Shown piece by piece: positions 22,244 to 33,645 of a stretch of DNA of 64,000 nucleotides. The notes under the pieces are model-generated. The model did not search any database. It was given only the letters and a program-made list of their open reading frames with translations, and was not told the DNA's origin. The first letter of the stretch is position 1. The number at the start of each line of letters is the position of its first letter. Origin of the DNA: Biscogniauxia marginata (lineage: Eukaryota > Ascomycota > Sordariomycetes > Xylariales > Xylariaceae). The translations under genes and the position numbers were made by a program. The stretch spans positions 558,001-622,000 of the forward strand of contig MU404064.1 in NCBI GenBank assembly GCA_022695795.1, read 5' to 3'.

Positions 22244-24982
22244 TCACATGTCAAATTGGTGCGAGAACGCTTCCTCGTGTGCGCCAGTCTTCACGATGCC
22301 GCTCATTCGGTTCGCCTTTCTGAGGTCAAGGTCTTCGAGATCGTCCCAGTCGTTATCTCGACGGTCTGCGTCATCCATATCCTCGTCGTCGTAACGTCCT
22401 TTCATGTGGTCATCAAGCGAGCTCTCGTCCACAAAGGTGAATCCCTGGAAGTTCGCTTGGGTGGTGGGTGACAACGGGGTCGACGTGGCAAAGCCGGTAG
22501 CTAGCTGCTGAGCCCGCTCATTCAACGAGCCGTTGGTGTTCAGAGCGTTAGTAAACTCGGGGTCAAAGTACGAGACATCCGTCTCCGACTTCAACTTTGG
22601 CTTGAATGGCGGTGTGATGAGTTTCTTGGATAAGACGTCCCAATCAACATCGGCAAAGAACGGATGGCACTTCAGCTCCTCCGCATCATCTACAGCGCCC
22701 AGACGATGTTTCGGGTTCCGGTTAAGTAGTCCCTTCACGAAATTCCTGCCCTCCTGGGATAGAGTATCTCGGGGAAACCGAACCTTGCCAAATGCGATGT
22801 TCTTGTACATCTGTTGTGTGTCCTCGGCATAGAAAGGACTCCAACCGCAGCACATCTCGAATACGAGAACACCAAGAGACCAGAAATCCACCATTTTCGT
22901 ATAGCCAGACTCATCCAGAAGCACCTCTGGAGCCAAATACTCTGTGGTCCCACAAAACGTGTTGGTGGTGTCATTCTTGGTCAGGTTAGCTTTCGACAGA
23001 CCAAAGTCGCACAGAGCAATGTGGCCATTGGCGTCTAGAAGAATGTTTTCCGGCTTGAGATCACGGTAGACGATGTCGTTCTTGTGGAGATGCTGGATGG
23101 CGAGAATAAGCTCGGCAATGTAGAACTTAGCCCGCTTCTCATCGAACCGGCCTTCTTTTTGAAGGTGCCAGAAGAGCTCCCCCCCAGACATGTAATCCGT
23201 CACTAAGAACAGATCATTCTGGGTCTGGAACGAAAACTTCAGGCCCACGATGAACGGGGATTCTGACATGGCGGTCCGTACTAGGATATTTCGTTCCCCA
23301 ACTGTGTGGGCCACCTCTTTCTTCTGCACGATGACCTTCTTTGATAGAACCTTCATGGCGTATATTCGACCAGTATCCTTCTTTCTCACTTGATAGACCT
23401 GCCCGAATGTACCTTTCCCAATCAATCGTAATATTTGGAAATCGTCCGGACCGTAGTGTTTCTTCTCCGTCTTCTGGTAGCTTGCCTCGACGTATATTTC
23501 CCCAGTAGGCTCTTTCTCTATGGTTGTATCGATATTGCCCTTCAAGGGGAACCAGCCTCGTACGGGTTCTTTCTCGTTAGCGTTGGCATGAAAATCGATG
23601 TGGCCTAGGAACTCTTCGCCCGCTGAACCATGATCGTACACAGAAATATCGACTAGCATTTCGGAGTCGACAACGTCGCTGTAGGATGTCAATAAGTGTT
23701 TAAAAGCACTAGCGGTGATTTAAGGGTTTACTTACAAGACCGCTTCAGCATCCCACTTGGGATTCGTGAACGATCTTCGGGCACGGCTACGGAAGGTGTT
23801 ATAATCCGAGATACTAGTATTGCTACTCTGGCGACTCCGCATGGGTATGGCCATCGGGCGACCTGAATCACTGCCTTGACGGGAGATAGGTATTCCACCC
23901 ATAGCCGGAGGCGGAACTGATAGCTCGTCCTCGTCTTCAAACGTGCGCGGGCCAGGCGAGATCAGCTCGCTCCTCTGAAAGACGGCCACGACATAAGGGT
24001 CACGACTTCTCCGAAGCCCCCTCGCTTCCATAATCTTAATCGTGAGCTTCCCCTTTTGGGGTGGTGGTTGGGCACCACCGGCTTGAGAAGAGGGGGTCTG
24101 TCTGCCACTCGCATCTCCGCCATCTGTGCTGTGTTTCGATGGTGACCTCTCCTCAGCATGGGATGGCTGGGCTGCGGAAAGTGCTCGTGTGGGAGTGGAC
24201 GGACCGCTCTTTTTCGAACCATCATCAGTTAGCCTTTTAAGCCGAGAAACGGAAGCGGGCTGAGAAAAAAGACACCCAGCATCGCCCTGCAGGGTTTGAG
24301 TGCCCAAGGGGGAACTGGGCGTAGTTGATGAAGAAGCACGGCCGCTTGGATTAGAAGGATTGTTCGCAAGAACGCCAGAGGTAGTGACTGTGCTCGTGAG
24401 AGGGGATGCCAGAGTAGCCCTGCGAACCTTCACCTGCGAGAGGTCCGATATAGTCTTCGAGGGCATATTTATGGAGGGTCGACCCGACGAGCGATCTGAA
24501 GTGCCCATTGCCGAATCACCACTCGCATTGCTCAATTTTGCACCTCTCTCAGATGGCGTCTTCGAGCAAGGAGGAGTGGGGTAGGGGATGATATCAGAGG
24601 ACGACTTTCGAGAGGACTGCACCTTCGCCGGAGGCTCTACTCTCTCATGTGACAGGAGAGGCGAAGCCTCGGGCGGTGTGGACTCCTTTCTCTGGCTCAT
24701 CTGAGGGGCGGGCAGCTGCAGTGGGAGGTTTTCTGCTTCCTTCTCTTCCGGGGGTGAGGTAGGGCGTGACGGCTCTGTTTCTGGTGCTCGGGTAGAGGAG
24801 GCTGCGCGAGACGAGAAAGGTAAAGAGGTAGAACGAACCTGGCCAAAGTAGCTCATGATACCCGGCAGTCGTTTGTCCTTCAGATCCGGTTGGGGCGTGG
24901 CGATGCCAGATCGGGGGCTGTCGTAATCCGTTCCCTCGTCGTCCGTCGGCGACGTCCTACTTAGCTTGTTAACTTCGGCCAT
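22244..24982 (-). CDS. sch9: Sch9-type C2-domain AGC protein kinase
   Basis: TORC1 effector kinase that links nutrients to growth, ribosome synthesis and stress resistance in fungi. Exons are 24982-23736 and 23678-22244 (893 aa), with one 57-bp intron (donor GTAAGT, acceptor CTACAG). Residues 1-305 are Ser/Pro-rich. A C2 domain covers about 310-465; splicing inside it restores AEAVFDVVDSEM. The kinase domain covers about 495-757: GKGTFGQV, YAMK (K525), YRDLKPEN (D622), DFG (640-642) and the activation loop NTFCGTTEYLAPE with Thr656. The AGC tail includes a TPLSPT turn motif and the hydrophobic motif FQGFTF (about 826-831), Thr830 being the expected TORC1 site. The C2 plus kinase order is diagnostic of Sch9. 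An in-frame extension 12 codons upstream is possible; MAEVNKLSRT is preferred. Confidence 0.93.
23679..23735 (-). other. Intron of the Sch9-type kinase gene
   Basis: 57-bp GT-AG intron inside the C2 domain. The joined codon TT/C gives Phe and continues the C2 beta strand in frame. Confidence 0.85.
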
Positions 24983-25783
24983 TATGGAAACTGTGGAAAC
25001 CCTCCAAAAAGAAGGCAAATGCGAAGGTGGGAAGTCCGCAGGTAGAATCGGTATTTTTTCCGCAGGAAAGAGTGAGAAGGGAAAGGGGAAGGAAAATAAA
25101 AGATGTCCAGTCTAGTGAATGGGAAATGTCATGACATGGTCCAGCTGGCAATGACAACAAGAAGCTGAAGAGTGACATTTCAGGGTAGGGCACGGTAGCA
25201 TGTCTGGCTCTCTCCAATAGGAGATTAACAGCCTAGTCGAATTGCCATCAGGTAATGATGCAAAACGCAATGCGCACGACGGGGAGGAAGCGGTAAAAAA
25301 GGACAAAATTTTCAACAGCTACCCTTCTGCTCAAGGTGGACCCATGCTTGGACTTGACACAGCGGCGACACCCATGACACTGGCCATGTGGTAGAGGGAG
25401 TGTAGGTGGGGGCAGAGGGCGCCGAGAGGAATAGCTCAGGGGTGGGGTGGTTGCAGAGTAAGCCCAGCATATTGGGCTGCTCTTCGGACCGTGTTCTAGC
25501 GAGTCAGGCCCCAACATGATAAGAGATGGCTCCGCGTATCAATCCGTCGCCGTTCAGCGGAGCATCGTCTGAGGAATAGGTAGGTATGCGTTGGCGCGTG
25601 GGTGCATTGTCCAGGTGCGATAGGCGCGAACATCGGGGGTTGCCGTAACAAGTCAGACGCATCCAGAGGCCAGCCAAGGAGCTTGCTGTAAATCCCCGTG
25701 CGGTTGCTGCTGCTGGTGCTGCTGGGAGGGTTGAGACAATGTGTGTTGTTGAGATGTAAGATGCGCGATGCGAGATAGGCAGG

Positions 25784-25804
25784 CCAGCCAGCCAGCCAGC
25801 CAGC
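25784..25804. repeat. GCCA tetranucleotide microsatellite
   Basis: About five GCCA units followed by GCAA units. Confidence 0.85.
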
Positions 25805-28800
25805 AAGCAAGCATCTATCGACCCGACTCGAAAGAGCAACGACCTGAACGAGCCTCAAGCGATAGTGACCTGTGATAGGGGTCTGGTCTGTGGTATGCCA
25901 TGTGTGTGTGTCGTGTGCGATTGGCCCCTGTCGAATGAATTGCTCGGTAATAGATCGACTTGGAAGTACTGCTCCCCCTCGCCGCGATTCAATCCGGGTC
26001 CAGCCCAAGTCCAATTCCCAGTCCCAGTTCAAGTCCCAGTCGGCCATCCCACCAAAAGCTGCCAGGGTCCAACTCTGGATAACACTGGGCAGTGATCCGC
26101 GGGATGAATAATTGGCTAAATGGAAAAGAAAACCCTCGTTTTCAGATGTTCGCAACTTGCGAGGCCGTGTATTATCAAAAACGAGCTGCTGGACCAAACA
26201 GGGCCAGATCGAGACAAGGGACAAGTCACTTTGTATATATATATATTGTGTGTACATATATTGTGGTGTTCCGTGCTCTGTGCAATGTTGTAGGGAGAAG
26301 GGGGGGGATGTAGGTGTAGGGTATGGCACACGAATTGGGGAAAAGTCTGAGAATAGAACTGGATCGGCTTACTTTGACATCATCGCTTGTGTCGCCCGCC
26401 GAAGCAGGTCAAATCCTCCCTCCGAACCTGACATGATGGATCACGACGGAAGACGGATTCCACTCAATGCCAGGTTCTTGGAAACGAAAATTCGCGATGC
26501 GCAGGTGTGCGACGGGTGGTTTCGCGTCTGCTTGGTCGACTCCGAAAGCTGTCAGAAGAAGGGGTGAGAGGTGGTAGAGGCGGATGCAGAGAGGTTGCTG
26601 ATAATTTTTTTTTTGTTTGGAGAAGAAGATGAAATGCTGGTGTGGAAGTGGGGGGAGAAGTGGTAGGTAGTAGTGAGTAGAGGATTGAGTAGAGGATGTT
26701 GCGTGAGGGGAGAGAGGGTGGAGAGGGAGAGAAGAGGGTGTAATTGTCAAGGTGATGGTGGAGGTGGATGTAAAAAGTCGGGACGAGAATTGAAGATAGT
26801 TGAATGGAAAGGAGAACGGGCGTTGCTTGCTTGTGATAGATTTGCTGTAAATAGCTTAAGGCAGAGAGAGGCCACTCACTAAAATGGGTGAATTCGGGGG
26901 CTAGGATAGGGTCTTGAGGGTCTTGAGGGTCTTGCAGGGCTGTCGGGTCTGGTTACATGGAATAGAGGATGGGGAATGATAATAAAAAGTGCCCGAATTA
27001 GAAAAAAAAAAAAAAAGATGGACCCGGGTGTGCCTAGCGCGTCGCATGGAGCAGTGCAATGCGCAGTGAGTGGTGCCTAGGTAGGTATGGATGTACCTCT
27101 GGAAGTACCTAGGTAGGTAGCAGTACCTAGGTACCTTTCCTCATAGTTGTCTTGGGCTAGGTAGGCTGACAGACGACTGCCTGTCCGGCGGGCTGGGCTA
27201 GGGGTGGGATGCATGGATGTACCTGAAAGCAAGGAGAGGCAAGGTGGTACTTGGGTGTGTACGCGGGGTTTTTCTAAGAGGACATGGAAGATACATCGAT
27301 CGTAGCGGTGCGGTATGGTACATACCTGTAAATAAAAAGACCGTAGCGTGAGATGAGGTAATATGCCGCCTGCCGTTCGTTTTCCTTTATTTTTATTATT
27401 TCTATTTCCCGTCTCCCTTCGTTCTCTTCTCGATCAGGATACCGAACTCAGCCGAACTCGTTCTCGCACAATACCACGCAACGCAAACTGCTAGCCTTCC
27501 GATGCGTGTTTGCGACGCCGCAGTTCGGTTGCTCGCTTGATCTCTTGATCTCGACCCGTCCCGTTGATTGCGTCTTTTGTAGGTTCGTATGCCGGGTTGA
27601 ACCTGATGGGGAAGGAGGCGGCAATTTCTATCTGCTGCATTTCAATTATCAGCGCGCTGGGATGGAGGTCGGAGAGGGTTGCGTTGCGAGGTGGGATGGG
27701 TTAGATAAATAATTACCTATGAAATGGATACCTAAGGTACGTGAATAATTTCGTGAGCTTACCACTTGTACGTACCGAGGGGGGGACTAAAGGCCGACAA
27801 TGGCATCTCAGATCAAACAATAAAGTGGGCAGTTCGACAATGGTTCGTTTTCAATGGTCTGCGCTAACATTGCGAACCTGTATTATCATGCAGATAATGG
27901 GGCAATGGGCAGATGTGGATAAAATCATATAGAAAAGAGTTTACCAGCAATCATTTGTTGGGACAGTAGGAATATATATATATATACGCATATATGTCCC
28001 TTCATTATACATATACGATATATGTATCCGTGAGCTTATGTGAGTAATGACTGACCAAGACCGGCCAGGTCTTAAAAGGAGACTACTGGGCCACGATGAT
28101 ATGATATATATATATCTCTCGTCCCTTGCACCTGTGAAAAGACAATGTCCCTGGCCGTGTCTTGTGTGTGGTCGGTGAAATCCGGAGGATTGTGGTTTAA
28201 AGAAGAGTCGAGATGACACGGCAGCAAGTGAATCAGCAACAAGGCAGAGCTGACGGGGTTTGCTTTATTATTATTATGGATGGACCTCCTCGACTGGGGG
28301 GCTGCTCGAGGCTAGACTCGAGGGTCTGGAAATAAGAATAAGCCTGGACTCGTACGCATTGAAGCACCAGTGGTTCGAAGTAAACCGGGGCTTCGTCGGC
28401 AGGCGGAGAAGTTGTTTAGAGGGGTTGATAGGATATTCGTTCCGTATGAGAGCCTCAGTGTCTGTGGCTGGACCGGGACGCTTCCCAGCTGTGCTCGTAT
28501 AACCAATGTTGTCAATACTGTCCCCCGAGCTTCAGATCGTTAGCCAATCCGGCGTATAAGCAGCACGACGCCGGCCGTCATTGGCCCGCACGAAAGATTT
28601 ATAACTTACTACTATTAGAATTCAGAATAGCAAGATCCCGGCAGGTCAGCTTTTAGTGTCAAGGGGGAAAGGAGGGACCGTCGTCTTGCACGTTTTTTGT
28701 TTTATTATAAGTGGTTTTATACGACTAGCCTAGAACATGTCAAAATGTGCCCCATCGGATATCACCACCGGTCGAATGATGTGAAATGATTCTCGCGGTC

Positions 28801-30400
28801 GCACAGGAATCCTCTTACTACGTAGTATGCGCATTAGATATTCTTAGTCAGGACGACCAGCCACTCATTCGTACGTAGCATCTGCACAGTAGCTTAGGCT
28901 AGCTACCTACCTATCACTCGCTGACTTATGCCCGTGGACCTTTAGTCACTCTGGATGCGTACCACAGGGTGTTCAATATTATTGCGTATATGGATGACAT
29001 GATTAGCCAGCCACACTACCTTTCACATGTTCTTCGTGTCTGTTGAAGAGCCGGCAGCGTGGCTAAGAAATACCGGTAGATGAGGTCGAGAGTCGCACAC
29101 ATCGATCTGCAGACTTAAGACGTCGGACAAGATAAATCTGCGGATAAACGGGATTGTATATGCGAGTCATTGGTCCGTGGGCGTTCTGCCCGCCACAGGC
29201 CTGTAAGTAGGTACTAAGAAGTAATGGAGGTAAAGAGGAGCAGAGCAACGATCTCAGGAGGCGTTCCTATAAGCCACTCGGCTGAGAGAAACCATGCATG
29301 TGTTTAGTTTAAAAAGATAGCCGGGCAATACAAGACCAGGAAAGCCGAAAAGAGCAATCCGCCGCCCAAGCCGCCGCTCAAGCTGGCGAAAACGATACGC
29401 AATGTAGAATAACTCCATAGCAACGGGAGTAATACCATCCAACCAGAGCTGGTCTCAGAAAACGACTAACCGCAGCATCCGCATCTGCTTCCGCCCCCTA
29501 ATTCCTGGCCGCCGAAAGGGGGAGGAAGAGGGGGTGGATAGTCGTTGATTGAATATTTTTTGAATCCTTTTTGCCCTACAATTATTACTCTCATATCCAA
29601 GCCTCTGGTAGCCAAGCCATGCAGCCTCCGGATCAAGCATTTTGTTACCTTGCAAGATAGTAATGATAAGTCGCCGTCGCATACTTCACGCATCTCTGTG
29701 TTAGTCTTGAGGGAGTACAGCATATCGACTTTGTTCTACGATAGACAAATAAGGACGAGTCGGATCTTCTGACGCGGACAGATATATATGTATATCTAAT
29801 GTATGCAACCACGCCCTGACCGGCCGAAGATCGATTTGATGCTGCAATGTATGTGTGGTAATTAGCAGCCCACCCAACCCGAGCCGGATCGACAAGCCAT
29901 CGCAAATGATACCTAACTCTTGTCTTTCTATGGCCGGAGGGTTTTTTTTCCTCTCCCATGTGAAATACGGTCATCGGGGGAAAAAAAGAATACACAGATG
30001 AACAAACACACCGATAAGCAAACAAATAATTTATAAAAGCGGCGCTTCAATCTTTTATCTGACTTAGACGCTTTACAAGCATCTTCGGAAATATCACAAC
30101 TGAATTTGAATTACCTATGTTTGTACTCAGTTCTTATTAAAACATGATACTTGAATCCCCTCGACAAAAAGACACTGTTATAAGTACCAACACCCTTGTC
30201 GCCATGTGGTGGTGACACGCGGACGGCACACACACACACATATATACAAACACGCGCTCTCCCTCCCGTTCTGGGGTTTCGGGATCGGGGACTCCCCGCC
30301 AAGACCGTCCAGTCCAACTGCTGCAAGGCCCGAACAGGAACCATAGGTTTCCCCTTTATTAATACATTACCTCCCTCCCTCCTCCCCCTTCTCCAAGACA

Positions 30401-30685
30401 ATGCAACCCGTGTATAGACGCAAACTCTCCATTTGCCCTCTCCTCTTTGTAGTCTTTTTAGGCTCGCTGCTTTCTGCGCAGTCGGCTCGCTCGCTCGCTT
30501 GCACCCCAACTACGGACGTACGTACCTACGGGAATACAAAAAGTTGTTTTTTTTTTACTCACACCCCCTTCCTACAGAGAGAGATCGAGAGATCTCTATC
30601 TATCTCAACGGACACGTACGTGCCGTACCGCGCCGTGCCGTCCCTCCGTCCTCCCCAATTTCCAAACCTCAGGCAGCTCGCATGA
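30401..30685 (+). CDS. Candidate small secreted protein (weak)
   Basis: A CT-rich leader ends in AAGACAATGC, a good fungal start context. The first 30 residues read as a signal peptide (basic RRK, then CPLLFVVFLGSLLSAQSA). An apparent 60-bp intron at 30518-30577 has the donor GTACGT and the acceptor CCTACAG. Splicing gives about 74 aa; without splicing the frame still reads through to the same stop (94 aa). The rest of the protein is low in complexity, with only one or two cysteines and no known domain. It may be chance in a spacer, since nothing except leader, signal peptide and intron supports it. Confidence 0.22.
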   Translation: MQPVYRRKLSICPLLFVVFLGSLLSAQSARSLACTPTTDVRTYGNTKSCFFFTHTPFLQREIERSLSISTDTYVPYRAVPSLRPPQFPNLRQLA

Positions 30686-31350
30686 ACCCCATGCCAGAGA
30701 AGTATACCATATACTTCTCCATCGTTACACACAGGACTTGATCTAGTTTGGAAGAAGAAGAAGAGAAAATTCCCACCTAAGGAGGTATACAAGGTAGGCT
30801 AGACGTCAGATGCCCTCGGCTAGCTTATATGAAAGCGATAGCCTACCTATCAGAACCGAGACATGGAAGATAAAAATAGCAGAGGTGCTACCACGCGCAC
30901 TAACTCTAGTACGAGTTTATATATGAGGAGGGTTAAAGTTCCCAACGAAGTAAGGACCCGGTGCAAGACACGTCCATATCTTATTCCCGCTCTCCCCAAG
31001 CTGTATTGCCTATTTCGCCACGGTACCTTTTTCTCTCTTATAAGTCCAATCTCGTGTATCACAAGTATCGATGGATGTGCAGGGAAGCGCGAGAGAGCGT
31101 CTGGGTTGCGAGACACGGCGAGTCCAGGGGGGGGGAGGCAAAGCTTTAGGGACGAAAACTAAGTCTCGCTCATAAGGTAAGGAGGGTGGATGGATAACGC
31201 TTCCCGCCTTAACTTCGAACGCTAGCCCGTCTACTCCCTCACTACCTCCCTGATTTTTCGCATCGTTCTCTCCCCCTTCCTTCCCATTCATTCCAAGCCC
31301 CCCAACCCCCCCAACCTCCCCTTTCCTTTCCTTTCCCTCTCCCCCTCTTT

Positions 31351-32043
31351 TCACGACCCCTTCTCCACCGCTACCTCCGCCTCCGCCTCCACCGGCGGCT
31401 GCGGCGGCGGCGGCGGTAACTTCGGAAAAGCGGTGGCGCCCCCGACCTCGCCGAGCCAGGACGCCCTGCGGACGCAGAAGAACTCGAACTGCGGCCTCAA
31501 GTCGTCCTTGGGCCCGTCGACGACGCCGACGGCCACGGCCACGAGCTCCTCGGGGAGCCCGCCGCCGCCGCCGCCGCCGCCGATGCCGCTGCCGTCGCCG
31601 CCGCGACGCCGCCCCGTCAGCGGGCTACCGCACCGCCCGCAGAACGAGCGCTCCAGCACGTTTCCCGACTCCGGGGTCGTGTCGACGTACGTGTGCGGGG
31701 TCAGGGTCGGGTCCGTGGGCGTGATGGTTACTTGCTGGTTTTTTTTTTCGAGCGAGTGAGTGGCGAAAGAGAGGCGGAGAGGTGAGTAAAGGGGGTGTTT
31801 GTTGTAAGTCGTCCGGGGGAAGGGAAGAGGAGAGGAGAGGAGGTAGGTGTGTGTGAGTGTGTGTGTGGGCTTTTATCTCACCTCGGACTTGTAAACAGCG
31901 AGCGAGGCGCAGAACGCGCCAGAGAACTTCTGGCACGAGGTACAGTGGCACAGGTTCGTGCGGAAGGGTTCCCCTTCGATGCGGAGCTTGACGCCGCCGC
32001 AGAGGCAGGAGCCGGTTCTCGTCATCGTCGTCGTTGACGACAT
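31351..32043 (-). CDS. GFA/CENP-V-type zinc-binding protein
   Basis: Member of the glutathione-dependent formaldehyde-activating (GFA) fold family; many fungal members have no known substrate. Exons are 32043-31882 and 31734-31351 (181 aa), with a 147-bp intron (donor GTGAGA, acceptor AAACCAG). Zinc ligands are visible in order: TGSCLCGGVK (N-terminus), CHCTSCQKFSGAFC (about 34-47) and SFCGRCGSPL (about 82-91). The family's C-terminal pattern follows (VVDGPKDDLRPQFEFF, then SW and a Pro-rich end). Odd features are an eight-glycine tract just after the last zinc motif, encoded by GCC/GGC repeats, and a Pro-rich C-terminus. The family call is strong; enzymatic activity is not implied. Confidence 0.85.
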
Positions 32044-33645
32044 AGTTGACGATGGCGACTTGTGGTTGTTATGTGAATGTTTGAATTGGCGTATGAACTT
32101 CTTTGGAGAGGAGGAGCGAATGTAAGAAGGGTTTTTTTCTTTTTTTTTCTTTTGAGCTTCAAGTCAGGAGGAGGGAAGAGGCAAAAGAAAAAGAAAGGGG
32201 GACTATATTCGTTTAAAAGATATTGAAGATAAACACTTCAAGTTAGATCGGGTTTTAGTTCTCTTGTTCTTCCTCTAGAGACTTTGATATCTACATAAGT
32301 AGTAGTTAGTCCAAACAATCTCGATTATATGTTACTCTCGAAACTTAAGAGGTTCTAGAGACTTCTTACTTCATCCTCCCTGGTCCCACTTGAGGTCCTA
32401 TTTATTTTCATCTGATTGGAAACGCGGTTAATTCACATATCCGTATCACATTATGTAGGTAAGCAGGCAGCTTATTTCCCCGGTGTTGGTAAGCTTAAGC
32501 CCCTCCTGGGGTTCAGGGTTTCCAGTTCCCAATTCCCAATACCCAGTTCTCACCGGGACCGCAATCCATATCATCTAACCAGGTAGGTAATCCTGTGCTA
32601 GCCATATTATTATAATACATTATCTATCTTATTTGTCTATGTATCCACACTCTCTTAGGTGGTCACGTACTCAGAGCAGAGTTACAAGGTATCTTTTCTT
32701 ATCCCTCTGTTATTGTTTATGTATTTGATTTTCATGCCCAGCTGCGGGAACGCTAACGTATGTGCGGCTGCAGAGAGTATATTACCTGGCCACTTACAAC
32801 GATGACATGACTATTCTCTCCCTCCCTCTCTTTTTAGGTTGTGTCTCGGACCTCCGCTCTTTGACGTATGTATATTCGCCCCGAGGGCGGTGTGAAGAGA
32901 GCCTGTTTCTATGCAGGTATTCGTCGGCGTTCTTTCTTAAATGCTACCTACCTTGGTCAGATTACGTCCTAAGATAATTACCTAAACCTACCTACCTTAC
33001 CTATGTGGCTACACGACACTCGATATCGCGGGCATAGATGGCATGACAGTTGCCTCCTTGCCTTGGTACGTCTTATGCATATGTCATGCGGTTATCCGAC
33101 AGGCTTAACCTATAGAAATACCCCCGACGTTACTCAAATCAAATCCCGCGGACATTGCTTATAGGCAGCATATCATCGGTATATATATAGAATATAGAAA
33201 AGGAGAGAGCTTGCCTTGATTCTTACCTAACTGGGTAGGTATATCAGATCATCTACTAACTTGTATCGTCCATCCAAACGCGCCCAGCGAAGTAGCCAAT
33301 CAAGGAAATCAGGGGTGCTGAACGCATATGCGGGCATTATCAGTCAATTCATCATGAAATCCGACTACCCGGATATCTCGTCCAGGGTTATCAATCAAGG
33401 AAAAGAAGAAACTTGCTATACCAGCTAGGTTGCTACCCCCGTACGGACGTCATAAATGAACGCAACAACACAGTCGCTCGTATGACCTTTTCATCACCCC
33501 TAGACTCTTCCGATCGTCTAGCCAGCTCGCTTTACTGTGCTTTCCTCGTTCTAAAACGAAACCCAAATCCTCATCAACAAGGTAGGGCTAAATAAACAAT
33601 GAATCGGCCAGTCAATTACCTAGTCAATCAGTCATCCCACCCCTC
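32044..33645. other. Spacer between the GFA gene and the RGG-rich gene
   Basis: Upstream region of the GFA gene and 3' flank of the RGG-rich gene. No gene is supported. Poly-T and purine-rich runs lie near 32110-32200, and TACC-type motifs near 32940-33010. Confidence 0.5.

Larger units (their letters stand above)
24983..31350. other. Spacer of about 6.4 kb upstream of the Sch9-type kinase
   Basis: I find no firm gene. The part next to the kinase may be a long leader; several short minus-strand open frames occur there. The longest open frames (277 codons at 25496-26329 minus, 151 codons at 26112-26567 plus) overlap, are low in complexity and have no domain, so I leave them out. A weak small secreted protein candidate at 30401 is listed separately. 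TACC/GGTA motifs cluster near 27075-27140. Confidence 0.45.

Noticed and set aside
25496..26329. 277-codon minus-strand open frame upstream of the Sch9-type kinase
   Set aside because: Composition is random-like, with no domain; it overlaps several other open frames on both strands and has no splice or leader context. Part of it is generated by a GCCA microsatellite.
26112..26567. 151-codon plus-strand open frame
   Set aside because: It includes a translated TA repeat (IYIYCVYIYC) and no recognisable motif.
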